DNA from: an uncultured Candidatus Berkelbacteria bacterium
Lineage (GTDB): Bacteria; Patescibacteriota; UBA1384; XYA2-FULL-43-10; CAINNR01
Assembly (NCBI GenBank): GCA_903851235.1
Contig: CAINNR010000027.1
Location: 1 to 40,858, forward strand
DNA length: 40,858 nt
Reading direction: 5' to 3'
Shown: one piece after another, positions 25,176 to 32,456 of the stretch
How the letters are laid out: the number at the start of each line of letters is the position of its first letter
Numbering within the stretch: the first letter of the stretch is position 1
Made by a program: the position numbers and the translations under genes
Notes under the pieces: model-generated
Databases searched by the model: none
What the model was told of the DNA's origin: nothing
Seen by the model: only the letters and a program-made list of their open reading frames with translations

Positions 25176-25337
25176 TGAACTATATTGATGTCGAAGCTTT
25201 GAGTTTTCTATAAGTTCTGTTTCTCTGCCGACTGATGCTGCGATGCTTCGGCAACATCGGCCGATGACAACTTCGACCTCAACCGGAAAAGCGTCGAGCC
25301 CAAATGCCGCACAACTTTTTACTTTGGTAATTTTCAT
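25170..25337 (-). pseudogene. comM: ComM/YifB N-terminal remnant
   Basis: ATG at 25337 with a strong ribosome site (GGGAGGAGTCGCAGGC) opens MKITKVKSCAAFGLDAFPVE, the conserved start of the Mg-chelatase-like ATPase ComM. After VEVEVVIGR the usual GLPSFxIVGL is distorted to CCRSIAASVG, then ETELIENSKL is still recognisable, and the frame stops at the neighbouring terminator. About 450 residues, including the ATPase core, are missing. It should be non-functional. The rest of 25338-25440 holds nothing I recognise. Confidence 0.7.
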
Positions 25338-25440
25338 GCCTGCGACTCCTCCCAAATTATCTTCCGACAGATGACCCTGTGGGCAACTTAAACGAACTTA
25401 CCAATAAATCTGATCAAACGATTTTATTAAAGCGAGAGTA

Positions 25441-25469
25441 TTGCAGAATTTTTAGTGAAATGATATATA
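25441..25469 (+). promoter_or_regulatory. promoter of the orphan gene at 25510
   Basis: TTGCAG and TATATA are 17 bases apart, 40 bases before the start codon. Confidence 0.6.
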
Positions 25470-25509
25470 TTAAAAGCTGGTCGCATAACTCACTACAGGA
25501 GAACCGATC

Positions 25510-25995
25510 ATGCCCGGGTTGCTCGATAAATCATTGGCCACAAATGCAATTGGTTTGGTACTGCCAACAATCAAAAAGGCAATGAGAGAAGGAGTTGTTA
25601 AACGTCGCCATCTGGCGATCGTGATTGTTGACAATGAGATATGTGAACCAATTTCTCCATTGGTCGAATATTTCATCGGCGGCAAAAAAAATTGGAAACA
25701 TCCGTACGACAAGATCGCTTGGGATAAAATTCACCTGTCAATCAGAACCGGATTTGATTCAGGATATGTGATTTCCCAAGCACCACATTTGCTCCTTGAT
25801 TACGATCCGCCATATGCCGGCAGTGTCGCTGATGAAGGTTTCATTGTCGCCTGCTCCGGTGTCCAGAGTTATTTCGACGAAATGTTTGCTCGCATGATTG
25901 CCGCGGCTTGTAAAGCACTATGTCAGGAGAAAATGGCAATAGAAGTTCTCCCATCTGGCAGGGGCACTGTCGGAGTCAATCCAGATTTAGAATAA
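25510..25995 (+). CDS. orphan gene; possibly GlcG/HbpS-like fold
   Basis: A 161-residue soluble protein that I do not firmly recognise. LAIVIVDNE near residue 35, KIAWDKIHLSIRTGFDSGYV, and GSVADEGFIVACSGVQSYFD have the order and spacing of GlcG/HbpS (DUF336) proteins, but this is a weak match. ATG at 25510 has a ribosome site (ACAGGAGAACCGATC). It has its own promoter and a perfect terminator 12 bases after the stop, and it converges with miaA. Confidence 0.7.
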   Translation: MPGLLDKSLATNAIGLVLPTIKKAMREGVVKRRHLAIVIVDNEICEPISPLVEYFIGGKKNWKHPYDKIAWDKIHLSIRTGFDSGYVISQAPHLLLDYDPPYAGSVADEGFIVACSGVQSYFDEMFARMIAAACKALCQEKMAIEVLPSGRGTVGVNPDLE

Positions 25996-26007
25996 CAGCC
26001 GAGCATT

Positions 26008-26036
26008 GCGCGAACGATTTCGTTCGCGCTTTTTTT
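26008..26036 (+). terminator. intrinsic terminator of the orphan gene at 25510
   Basis: GCGCGAACG-attt-CGTTCGCGC is a perfect 9-bp hairpin followed by seven T; it reaches the end of miaA on the other strand. Confidence 0.92.
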
Positions 26037-26955
26037 ATTTCAAAAATTTTTTAATTTCTTTTCTCGCTGATTGCAAATTTTTGCACCAAACAATTTCCGG
26101 AAAGCGTCGGAACCAAGTCAACTGTCTTCGGGCATAAGCATGAATGGCAAATTTCATTCTAGCTTTCATTTCTTCAAATTCAATTTTGTTTATTCCCCCT
26201 TCAGTTCTTTGGTTCTTCAGCAAAAATTCTGCAAGAATTCTATATTCCAACCCAATTTTCTCCAACCACTTCGGATCGACGCCGAAATTCAATAATTCTT
26301 GAACTTCGGTAATGAACCCCTCTTCGAACCAATTTTCGACTCGTTGATCTATCCGTCGATAAAGAATTTCCCGCGGCAGATCAACAGCAATTTGCAAAAC
26401 TTCAAAATCCGGTTTCTTCTTCTTCACAATTTCACCGGACTGCGCCCGCTCAATTGCGCGGATTACCCGATGAGGATTATTAAAATCTAGTTGTAAGTCA
26501 TCGGTCTTAAGCCGTAAGCAAATCCTCTGCAGCTCCTTTAATGTTTTGCCTTCCAATTCTTCTCTCTTGAATTTTTTGACATTCGAACTTTGAACTTTGA
26601 ATTTTTCAGTTACGAGTTGAAATCCTTCGACAAGTGACTGAACATAAAGTCCCGTTCCACCGACGATAATTGGTGTTTTGTCACGAGAAAAGAGATTGTC
26701 GATGATCAATCTGGCGCGCTTTAGCCAATCAAACATCGTAAAACTCTCCCCCGGATCGCAAATATCGATTAAATGATATTTAACATTGCCGTAATCATTT
26801 AAATCTTTTCCGGTGCCAATATCGAGTTGCCGATAAACTTGCCTTGAATCGGCTGAGATAATTTCACCTTGGTATTTTTTGGCAATTGAAACTCCCCAGT
26901 CGGTTTTCCCGCTAGCCGTCGGCCCAACAATAGCAATAATTTTTCGTTTTTCCAT
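26035..26955 (-). CDS. miaA: tRNA dimethylallyltransferase MiaA
   Basis: Adds the dimethylallyl group to A37 of tRNAs that read UNN codons. IIAIVGPTASGKTDWG is the P-loop. ISADSRQVYRQLDIGTGKD is the family signature, followed by GGTGLYVQSL, NPHRVIRAIE and YARRQLTWFRR. KFKVQSSNVKKFKREE near residue 130 is a low-complexity insertion in a variable loop. The ORF track starts at a TTG (26991) inside the upstream terminator. ATG at 26955 (MEKRKIIAIV) gives the normal 306 residues. Confidence 0.95.
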   Translation of the reverse strand: MEKRKIIAIVGPTASGKTDWGVSIAKKYQGEIISADSRQVYRQLDIGTGKDLNDYGNVKYHLIDICDPGESFTMFDWLKRARLIIDNLFSRDKTPIIVGGTGLYVQSLVEGFQLVTEKFKVQSSNVKKFKREELEGKTLKELQRICLRLKTDDLQLDFNNPHRVIRAIERAQSGEIVKKKKPDFEVLQIAVDLPREILYRRIDQRVENWFEEGFITEVQELLNFGVDPKWLEKIGLEYRILAEFLLKNQRTEGGINKIEFEEMKARMKFAIHAYARRQLTWFRRFPEIVWCKNLQSARKEIKKFLK

Positions 26956-26970
26956 CTGATTATCTATATC

Positions 26971-27001
26971 AAAAAAATCCCCCGATTTCAATCCGGAGGA
27001 T
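26971..27001 (-). terminator. intrinsic terminator between the small acidic protein and miaA
   Basis: On the minus strand ATCCTCCG pairs with CGGGGGAT (one G-U) and seven T follow. It starts at the stop of the upstream gene and ends 15 bases before the miaA ATG, so miaA needs read-through or its own start. Confidence 0.8.
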
Positions 27002-27189
27002 TACTCTTCCTGACTTTCCTCTGATTTTTTCCGTTTTAATCGCTCAATTTCAAAAACACTTCTGCCGGAAACCGGCATCTCTTTGTGATCCGACTTGTCA
27101 GCCTCTTCAAGCAATTCCCGTTCGAGTTTTTCAAAATATTCATCATCAAACTCATCCGGATCATTGCTGGCTAAAATATTATCATCCAT
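27001..27189 (-). CDS. small acidic protein of unknown function
   Basis: A 62-residue protein, strongly acidic in the first half (DEFDDEYFEKLERELLEEAD) and basic in the second (FEIERLKRKKSEE). Probably helical and soluble. No family is recognised. A terminator overlaps its end. ATG at 27189 lacks a clear ribosome site. The 121 bases upstream hold nothing I recognise. Confidence 0.55.
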   Translation of the reverse strand: MDDNILASNDPDEFDDEYFEKLERELLEEADKSDHKEMPVSGRSVFEIERLKRKKSEESQEE

Positions 27190-27310
27190 GATTTATTATT
27201 TCGATATGGTGGTCATTCTGAAAATATTTCGAGTGATTTTGATACGAAAAATTTGTGCGGAAAGTTATAAAGTAAAATTAATTGCTGGTTCTTGCTACTT
27301 CTTTCCGAGG

Positions 27311-27958
27311 TTATCGCGATATTTCATCATTATTATCCTCTGACCCAAAAACTTCTTCCTCGGTATTTCTAGCTTGTTGTAGAGCTTTTTCTTTCGCTTG
27401 TCGAAGGGGCCCCATCTTATCACGGTAGGCAGGGTTCTCCATGTATCCTGAGATATCATTCGATATCTCGTGTTCGATAATTGTCCTGTCCTTTGAAGCA
27501 GCTTCCGACATTTCGCTGGGAATGGGCATAGATCCTGTCAATATTCCAGCCAAAAGACTTACATCATCATCAGATAGTTCACGTTGGTGCGTAAGATCTT
27601 TAGTTAGATATCTCTGGTATCGAGCAAAAGAATTTCTAACATGATGCGCATATAATTCTGCATTTTGAGGATGGTAGCGAAGAGCCTGAGCAAGTGGCAT
27701 TCCCCTGTATAGATTTTCAAACAATTCAGCTTCTATTCGTTGCTCTCCTCTATCAACTTCCGCACTCATCAAATTTCCAACTGCATGAGTGGCATAAATT
27801 TTACCTAAAATAATACCAATTCTACCTCTATCCTTGCCAATTGTTGCTTCGCCTTTTTCTTCAAGTTTGGCAACCAATTTTTCAGCATCTTCTTGGCTGA
27901 TGGGCAAATCTTGCGGTTCGCCGTCTTCTATTCCTGGCCCTTTCGTTTCACCGAGCAT
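27311..27958 (-). CDS. hypothetical protein of 215 residues
   Basis: Not recognised. It has no signal peptide or membrane segment; it is rich in Glu, Ala and Arg and looks helical. PISQEDAEKLVAKLEEKGEA near the start and MGPLRQAKEKALQQARNTEE near the end could be coiled coil. ATG at 27958 has a strong ribosome site (TAGGAGGAACT), which supports a real gene. The upstream neighbour is the truncated zinc-ribbon copy. Confidence 0.7.
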   Translation of the reverse strand: MLGETKGPGIEDGEPQDLPISQEDAEKLVAKLEEKGEATIGKDRGRIGIILGKIYATHAVGNLMSAEVDRGEQRIEAELFENLYRGMPLAQALRYHPQNAELYAHHVRNSFARYQRYLTKDLTHQRELSDDDVSLLAGILTGSMPIPSEMSEAASKDRTIIEHEISNDISGYMENPAYRDKMGPLRQAKEKALQQARNTEEEVFGSEDNNDEISR

Positions 27959-28006
27959 AGTTCCTCCTAAAAAAATAAGTCAGGTTTTAAGTTTTATCCA
28001 ACACCT

Positions 28007-28114
28007 TTATTTTAACCGTTTTGCAGGTTTTGGCAAATAATTCTTTCGAGTTGAAACTTTTCTGCCGGATCTTTTTTCAATATCTTTTCGCGCCGAACCG
28101 GCGACATTGTTCAT
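28007..28114 (-). pseudogene. truncated second copy of the zinc-ribbon gene
   Basis: The last 32 codons (VAGSARKDIEKRSGRKVSTR, then KNYLPKPAKRLK and stop) match the end of the gene at 12604-12855. The similarity continues into the 3' flank (TTTATTTTAA). The zinc-ligand half is missing; homology stops at 28105, next to repeat A. A short ATG frame opens at 28114 but is probably chance. Confidence 0.75.
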
Positions 28115-28120
28115 TTTGTC

Positions 28121-28148
28121 TGTCATTGCGAGCGAAGCGTGGCAATCT
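28121..28148 (-). repeat. CATTGCGAG repeat, copy A (3' side of the GIY-YIG gene)
   Basis: TGTCATTGCGAGCGAAGCGT is followed by GGCAATCT. ATTGC and GCAAT can form a stem. It lies in inverted orientation to copy B at 28447-28529, with the GIY-YIG gene between them. The stop of the original GIY-YIG frame (TAA, 28148-28150) touches the repeat. Confidence 0.8.
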
Positions 28149-28197
28149 TAAATTATTTCAAGATACAAGTCTTTAAAACTCGGATTATCTTTTATAA

Positions 28198-28440
28198 TCA
28201 AATAATTTTCTTCTGTCTTGAACCGGATTCTATCTGTTTTTCTCGATTGATGGCCGAATTTGGATCATCAAAACATTCAAAATAAACTAACCTTGTCAGA
28301 TTGTATTTTTTTGTAAATCCATCAACCAATTTATTTTTATGTTCATAAACTCGTCGGATAATATCGCTCGTAACTCCGGTATAGATGACGGAATTGGTAA
28401 AATTGGCCATCAGGTAAACGAAATATTGTTTTGATTTCAT
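28198..28440 (-). CDS. GIY-YIG single-domain endonuclease, C-terminus frameshifted
   Basis: Small nuclease of the UPF0213/YhbQ type. FVYLMANFTNSVIYTGVTSD holds the two strand motifs (VYL and YTG), RRVYEHKNK the catalytic Arg and His region, and NREKQIESGSRQKK the helix with the metal-binding Glu. The frame stops early at KKII. One base further, the sequence continues NYLIIKDNPSFKDLYLEII and stops at 28148, the usual family ending. A single-base deletion therefore truncated it by about 15 residues; activity is uncertain. The start codon is 6 bases from repeat B and the end touches repeat A. Confidence 0.85.
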   Translation of the reverse strand: MKSKQYFVYLMANFTNSVIYTGVTSDIIRRVYEHKNKLVDGFTKKYNLTRLVYFECFDDPNSAINREKQIESGSRQKKII

Positions 28441-28446
28441 TTATAG

Positions 28447-28529
28447 ATTGCCACGTCGCTGAGCACAGCTCCTCGCAACGACAAGCAGATTGCTTCGCCT
28501 CAGCCAATGGCTGATGGCTCGCAATGACA
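28447..28529 (+). repeat. CATTGCGAG repeat, copy B (double, 5' side of the GIY-YIG gene)
   Basis: Two degenerate units in tandem: GATTGCCACGTCGCT to CTCGCAACGACA (28447-28484), then AGATTGCTTCGCC to CTCGCAATGACA (28487-28529). Both are inverted relative to copy A. The far edge cuts directly into the DinD-like gene. Confidence 0.78.
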
Positions 28530-28849
28530 AAATGATGGTTCAGTTTTTGGTGAGGGAACTGATCGGACAATACAAAATATTCCTTCTGTGTTGGCACAAT
28601 CAGCTTCGCGTAATTTCCCATCATTGGTCGGTAATTTCAACTGTTCCCAAAATGGGAACGGTTGGGATATTTCCTTATCTCTAATTTTCATTTTTGCCCA
28701 ATATGTCTTCGGCTGCGGACTATCTGTAAGTGCACCAACAATATCTAAAACCGAAAACCACCACTCATTTTTATAGATTATTTTTCTAATTTATAGATTA
28801 TTTTTCTAATTTCTTTTCCCTGAAAAAGGGCTATTTTGGTTGTTTCCAT
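28530..28849 (-). pseudogene. DinD/BRO-type gene, N-terminal part, disrupted
   Basis: ATG at 28849 with a ribosome site (TTGAGGGAAT) opens METTKIALFQGKEIRKIIYK. After a frameshift it continues NEWWFSVLDIVGALTDSPQP, KTYWAKMKIRDKE, then QLKLPTNDGKLREADCANTE, and VRSVPSPKTEP. This is the order of conserved blocks in DinD-like and BRO/antirepressor-type proteins. A 20-bp tandem duplication causes the frameshift, and repeat B cuts the frame right after KTEP, where the family continues FKRWLA. The remaining C-terminus is absent. Confidence 0.8.
28771..28810. repeat. 20-bp perfect tandem duplication
   Basis: TTATAGATTATTTTTCTAAT occurs twice without a gap. It lies inside the DinD-like gene and shifts its frame, since 20 is not a multiple of three. 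Confidence 0.95.
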
Positions 28850-28916
28850 ATTCCCTCAAATTAACTCGCACATTGACCAAACTTACTGCAAATCGATCGT
28901 GAAGAACAGAGAATGT

Positions 28917-29003
28917 TGGTGCCCGAGGTCGGACTCGAACCGACACGCTTTTTACAGCACTAGTTCCTAAGACTAGCGTGTATACCAATTTCACCACTCG
29001 GGC
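28917..29003 (-). tRNA. tRNA-Leu (anticodon TAG)
   Basis: Acceptor GCCCGAG/CTCGGGC. Stem CTAGT/ACTAG with loop CTTAGGA (anticodon TAG). Long variable arm (GTGCTGTAAAAAGCG) and encoded CCA. Confidence 0.95.
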
Positions 29004-29014
29004 GAACAGTGGAA

Positions 29015-29020
29015 ATTATA
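29015..29020 (-). promoter_or_regulatory. -10 element of tRNA-Leu(TAG)
   Basis: TATAAT on the minus strand ends 11 bases before the tRNA. The -35 is weak (TGGTTT). Confidence 0.5.
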
Positions 29021-29057
29021 TCCTATTCAGACGGGAAAAACCAGTCTTCATACAAGG

Positions 29058-29465
29058 TTAAACTATTGGGCTCTGCATTCCCAGCTCATCACGGACTTTT
29101 TTAACCACATCTTCAAGCTTCCAGTCGGATTTGACCAAGTAGTCAAAAACAGTCGTAACACCTCTACTGTCTTCGCCGATTTGGGCGACTTTGTTTGGGT
29201 CAGAAACATTGGTCAAAAATATCACCGAGGCATCCTTGCCCCAAGAATCTTTTTGTAACTCTTTGACCATTTCCTGTCCATCCATTTTTGGCATAAGAAC
29301 ATCGAGCAAAATAAGATCGGGGTGCTCGGCTATGGCTTTTTCCAATCCTCTCTCGCCATCAACGGCCTCAGAAACCTCAAAACCCTCGTCTTTTAACTTG
29401 AAAGACAGCGCTTCGCGAAGCGGAGTTTCGTCCTCAACAATCAAAATCTTTTTTTTCTCACTCAT
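29058..29465 (-). CDS. response regulator, receiver domain only
   Basis: CheY-like phospho-acceptor protein. KKILIVEDE gives the acidic pocket, LILLDVLMPKMDG the phosphorylated Asp (about residue 54), FLTN the conserved Thr, and YLVKSDW the conserved Lys. No output domain follows (135 residues), so it acts through protein contact. No histidine kinase is nearby. ATG at 29465 has a ribosome site (TTTGGAGGGAGT). The 138 bases upstream hold nothing I recognise. Confidence 0.93.
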   Translation of the reverse strand: MSEKKKILIVEDETPLREALSFKLKDEGFEVSEAVDGERGLEKAIAEHPDLILLDVLMPKMDGQEMVKELQKDSWGKDASVIFLTNVSDPNKVAQIGEDSRGVTTVFDYLVKSDWKLEDVVKKVRDELGMQSPIV

Positions 29466-29603
29466 ACTCCCTCCAAATTTATTAAATTTTGAACCTCTTC
29501 AATTATTTCATCCAAAACATTCGTAAGTCTCTAACCATTCCGTACTATCTTACCGAAATTCAAAGAAGAAAACAATTTTCATTACATTCATTCGAGATAA
29601 AAT

Positions 29604-29942
29604 CTAACACTTTTTGTTCTCAATCACATATTCCAAAAATAACCTGTTCTTAAAGCCGCCACGTTTTTGTCGCTTAACCCTCTGCTCTGTTTTTAATAAT
29701 TTTGTCTCAATATTTATATTTTCAGCAATCGCGTCAATTAATTCCAAAATATCGGCCAACTCGTTTATAATCTCTGATTTCTTATCCGATTCGAATAACT
29801 CCTTAGATTCCTCCAAAACCTTTTTCTTCAACTCGGTCAACATCTCCGATTTTTTCAACACTCGAATTTTCGGCTGACAATTATCAGCGACAATAATTTC
29901 CGGAATTTTGTCGCGTATTAATTTGTTGTAAACTTTTTTCAT
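29604..29942 (-). CDS. MazG-like nucleotide pyrophosphohydrolase
   Basis: House-cleaning enzyme family that hydrolyses non-canonical or excess NTPs. YNKLIRDKIPEII is the family start. KVLEESKELFES and EIINELADILELIDAI supply the EExxE and ExxD metal-binding motifs. KRGGFKNRLFLEYV is the typical end. Length 112 is normal for the COG4997-like group. Its ATG overlaps the HIT gene stop by 4 bp, and the order recG-HIT-MazG-like suggests one operon. Confidence 0.88.
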   Translation of the reverse strand: MKKVYNKLIRDKIPEIIVADNCQPKIRVLKKSEMLTELKKKVLEESKELFESDKKSEIINELADILELIDAIAENINIETKLLKTEQRVKRQKRGGFKNRLFLEYVIENKKC

Positions 29943-30334
29943 TTTTTGTCTTTCAAATAATTGGCTTTATCGGGGAAAATATTTCGGATGCCACCAACCG
30001 GATTTTTAACATCACCCCTGTAGCGCGGAATCAGATGGATATGGAGATGGGGAATAGTTTGTCCGGCCACAATACCCTCATTTATTCCAAGATTAAATCC
30101 ATTAGGTTTAAACTTTTGGCTGACGATTTCTTTCGTCTCGCAAATCATTTTATAAAGTTCGTTGATTTGATCTGCCCCAAGATTAAAAAACGATTTGGTA
30201 TGTTTTTTCGCTACTACCTCGACATGACCGGGCGAGACAGGAAAATCATCATATCTCGAATAGAAATTCTCACTTTCGATTATTTTTGAACTCCGGTATC
30301 CTTTTTCACAAAAGAAACAGCTTTGATTGTTCAT
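29939..30334 (-). CDS. HIT-family nucleotide hydrolase/transferase
   Basis: Histidine-triad protein acting on AMP-linked nucleotides. SCFFCEKG near the start resembles the zinc-type N-terminus. FPVSPGHVEVVAKKHTKSFF is the middle block, and QTIPHLHIHLIPRYRGDVKN holds the HxHxH catalytic triad. Length 131 is typical. ATG at 30334 follows TTGGAGAA, 17 bp after recG, and the end overlaps the MazG-like gene. Confidence 0.93.
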   Translation of the reverse strand: MNNQSCFFCEKGYRSSKIIESENFYSRYDDFPVSPGHVEVVAKKHTKSFFNLGADQINELYKMICETKEIVSQKFKPNGFNLGINEGIVAGQTIPHLHIHLIPRYRGDVKNPVGGIRNIFPDKANYLKDKK

Positions 30335-30351
30335 TTCTCCAATTTAAAATT

Positions 30352-32400
30352 TCACTCCAAATGTTTCCCCGCTTCTCCGACTTTCTCCAACAGCCTTGGA
30401 TATTTTTCTATTCCGGATGCAACATCTTTCGCCGCTTCCGTTGCTCGTTCTATCATCATCTTATCACTGATATCGGCGAAACGAAAATCCCAAAAACCCG
30501 ACTGCTCATTACCATACATTTGCCCCGGACCGCGTAAGGTCAAATCCTTCTCGGCCAACTCAAAACCGGAGGAAATTGTTTCCATAAAAGCCAAACGTTG
30601 GTGGGCAATTTCCGAGTTTGATGATGAAAAAAGCAGGCAATATGATTGCTTGTCCCCCCGCCCGACTCGACCGCGAAATTGATGAAGTTGGGCCAAACCG
30701 AAACGCTCGGCATCTTCGATTAACATTACCGTTGCATTTGGAATATCGATACCAACCTCGACCACCGAAGTAGCAACTAAAATATCATAATTCCCGGCTT
30801 TGAAATCAGTCATTATCAGCTCTTTCTCCTTTGATTTCATCTTCCCGTGCAACATCGCAATCTTCAAATCGGGAAAAATCTCCTTTGACAATTTCTCATA
30901 TTCTTTAGTAACAGTTTTCCTCTCCTGTTCAAAAAGATTTTCTTTGACAATTTCTTTTTCTTCAATCAGCGGACAAATTACAAACGCAAGGTGGCCCTTT
31001 TTTGCTTCTCTGCGGATAAATTCGTAGGATTTTGCCCGATCGGCCGGTTCGATGATTTCTGTTTGAACCTTTTTCCGATCGGCCGGCATTTCGTCTATAA
31101 CTGAAACATCTAGATCGGCGAAAACCACCAGTGACATCGTTCGCGGAATCGGTGTCGCCGTCATCGAAAGAAAGTGCGGGCGAAGACCATTTTTAACTTG
31201 CAATAGTTTATTGCGTTGATTGACACCAAATCGATGTTGCTCGTCGATGATTACCATGCCAAGATTTTCGATTGGATCTTTCAAGTGTAACAACGCGTGT
31301 GTCCCGACAAGTATTTCCGGATTTTCAACTTTTGACTTTTTATTTTCAATTTTGATTTTATTCTCCGCCGCAGTCACAAGCCCAACTGATATTCCATGTG
31401 GTCGCAAAACGTCACTCAAAGTCTGATAATGCTGATTCGCCAAAATTTCCGTCGGCGCCATTAACGCGACACGATAACCGTTTTTAATCACAACCGCGGC
31501 GGCAAAAGCGGCAACAACAGTTTTGCCGCTACCGACGTCACCGTTTAGCAGTCTGTTCATCGGTTTGTCGGAAGCCAGATCTTTAATAATTTGCCAGGCG
31601 GATTTTTTCTGCGCAACTGTCAATTTAAACGGTAGAGATTCGGCGAAATTCCTCAAAAAAGTCTCGTCGATAATCATTTCCGCTGCCCTGTGAACCAAAA
31701 TATCGCGCTTTGAAAGTTGTTTTTGCAACGAGAATAAAAAAAGCTCATCAAATGCCATTCGCTGTTGCGCACGCTCCAGTGTTTCAGCATCAGCGGGTTG
31801 GTGCAAATTCAAAATCGCATCCTTTATCCCGATCAAATTGTATTTTTCGATGATTATCTCCGGAATGTACTCTTTAATGTTTGCAATTTGCGCTTCGACA
31901 TTCACCAACAATTTGGCAATGTAGTAACTGGAAATTCCGACAGTTTCCGAATAAATCGGAACAATTTTCGGTCCGTTGGCACGGTTTGGCGACTCCATTT
32001 GCAGTTGGTGAGAGAAAGGGTCGAAGCTAATTTTGCCATTTAAAACAATCTCCTGCCCGGCTTTCAGCATTTTCTCCAGATACGGTTGGTTAAACCAAAC
32101 GACTTTCAATGATCCGGTGGCATCAGCGACAACCGCCTCGGTAACGGTAAATCTTCGACGACTCGTACGCCGATTTGTAATATTAATAACTTTCGCCTTG
32201 ATCGTTTGATTATTGGAATTTGTTTCTTGCGTCTTGTTACTTGTAATTTCAGCAATCTTGCTGATTTTCGTATAATCCAAATACGTTCTGGGAAAATCGT
32301 ATATTAAATCCGTCAACGTTTCAACGCCCAACTTTTCTAACCGCTCGGCCATCTTCGGGCCGACACCGTGCAAAAATTGTACCTTGGTTTCCAAATTCAT
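30352..32400 (-). CDS. recG: ATP-dependent DNA helicase RecG
   Basis: Remodels stalled replication forks and Holliday junctions. The N-terminal wedge/OB domain includes VQFLHGVGPKMAERLEKLGV and FTVTEAVVADATGSLKVVWF. Helicase motifs: LLNGDVGSGKTVVA (I), PTEILANQHY (Ia), IIDEQHRFGVNQR (II), LSMTATPIPRT (III), VVEVGIDIPNAT (V), QFRGRVGRG (VI). Low-complexity inserts are NKTQETNSNN and NKIKIENKKSKVEN. The ORF track starts at 32493, within the divergent gene region; ATG at 32400 (MNLETKVQFL) fits the promoter TTTACT-16-TATAAT just upstream, giving 682 residues and a leaderless message. Confidence 0.96.
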   Translation of the reverse strand: MNLETKVQFLHGVGPKMAERLEKLGVETLTDLIYDFPRTYLDYTKISKIAEITSNKTQETNSNNQTIKAKVINITNRRTSRRRFTVTEAVVADATGSLKVVWFNQPYLEKMLKAGQEIVLNGKISFDPFSHQLQMESPNRANGPKIVPIYSETVGISSYYIAKLLVNVEAQIANIKEYIPEIIIEKYNLIGIKDAILNLHQPADAETLERAQQRMAFDELFLFSLQKQLSKRDILVHRAAEMIIDETFLRNFAESLPFKLTVAQKKSAWQIIKDLASDKPMNRLLNGDVGSGKTVVAAFAAAVVIKNGYRVALMAPTEILANQHYQTLSDVLRPHGISVGLVTAAENKIKIENKKSKVENPEILVGTHALLHLKDPIENLGMVIIDEQHRFGVNQRNKLLQVKNGLRPHFLSMTATPIPRTMSLVVFADLDVSVIDEMPADRKKVQTEIIEPADRAKSYEFIRREAKKGHLAFVICPLIEEKEIVKENLFEQERKTVTKEYEKLSKEIFPDLKIAMLHGKMKSKEKELIMTDFKAGNYDILVATSVVEVGIDIPNATVMLIEDAERFGLAQLHQFRGRVGRGDKQSYCLLFSSSNSEIAHQRLAFMETISSGFELAEKDLTLRGPGQMYGNEQSGFWDFRFADISDKMMIERATEAAKDVASGIEKYPRLLEKVGEAGKHLE

Positions 32401-32403
32401 TAT

Positions 32404-32435
32404 TTGAATTATATCACCGAGGATGCTAGAGTAAA
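32404..32435. promoter_or_regulatory. overlapping divergent promoters (recG and the orphan gene at 32457)
   Basis: Minus strand: TTTACT (32430-32435), 16 bases, TATAAT (32408-32413), 7 bases from the recG ATG. Plus strand: TTGAAT (32404-32409), 17 bases, TAGAGT (32427-32432). Each -35 overlaps the other's -10, so the polymerases should compete. Confidence 0.5.
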
Positions 32436-32456
32436 TGCAGAAACGAGGTGATGGCG

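Noticed and set aside
28107-28530. CRISPR-like array from the CATTGCGAG repeats
   Set aside because: Only two or three degenerate, palindromic units of uneven spacing; no regular spacers and no cas genes.
28343-28624. 93-residue minus-strand ORF over repeat B
   Set aside because: It crosses the repeat and two pseudogene edges in a frame that matches neither GIY-YIG nor DinD.
28806-28997. 63-residue minus-strand ORF
   Set aside because: It runs through tRNA-Leu(TAG) and is a shadow of the tRNA and of the DinD-like gene.
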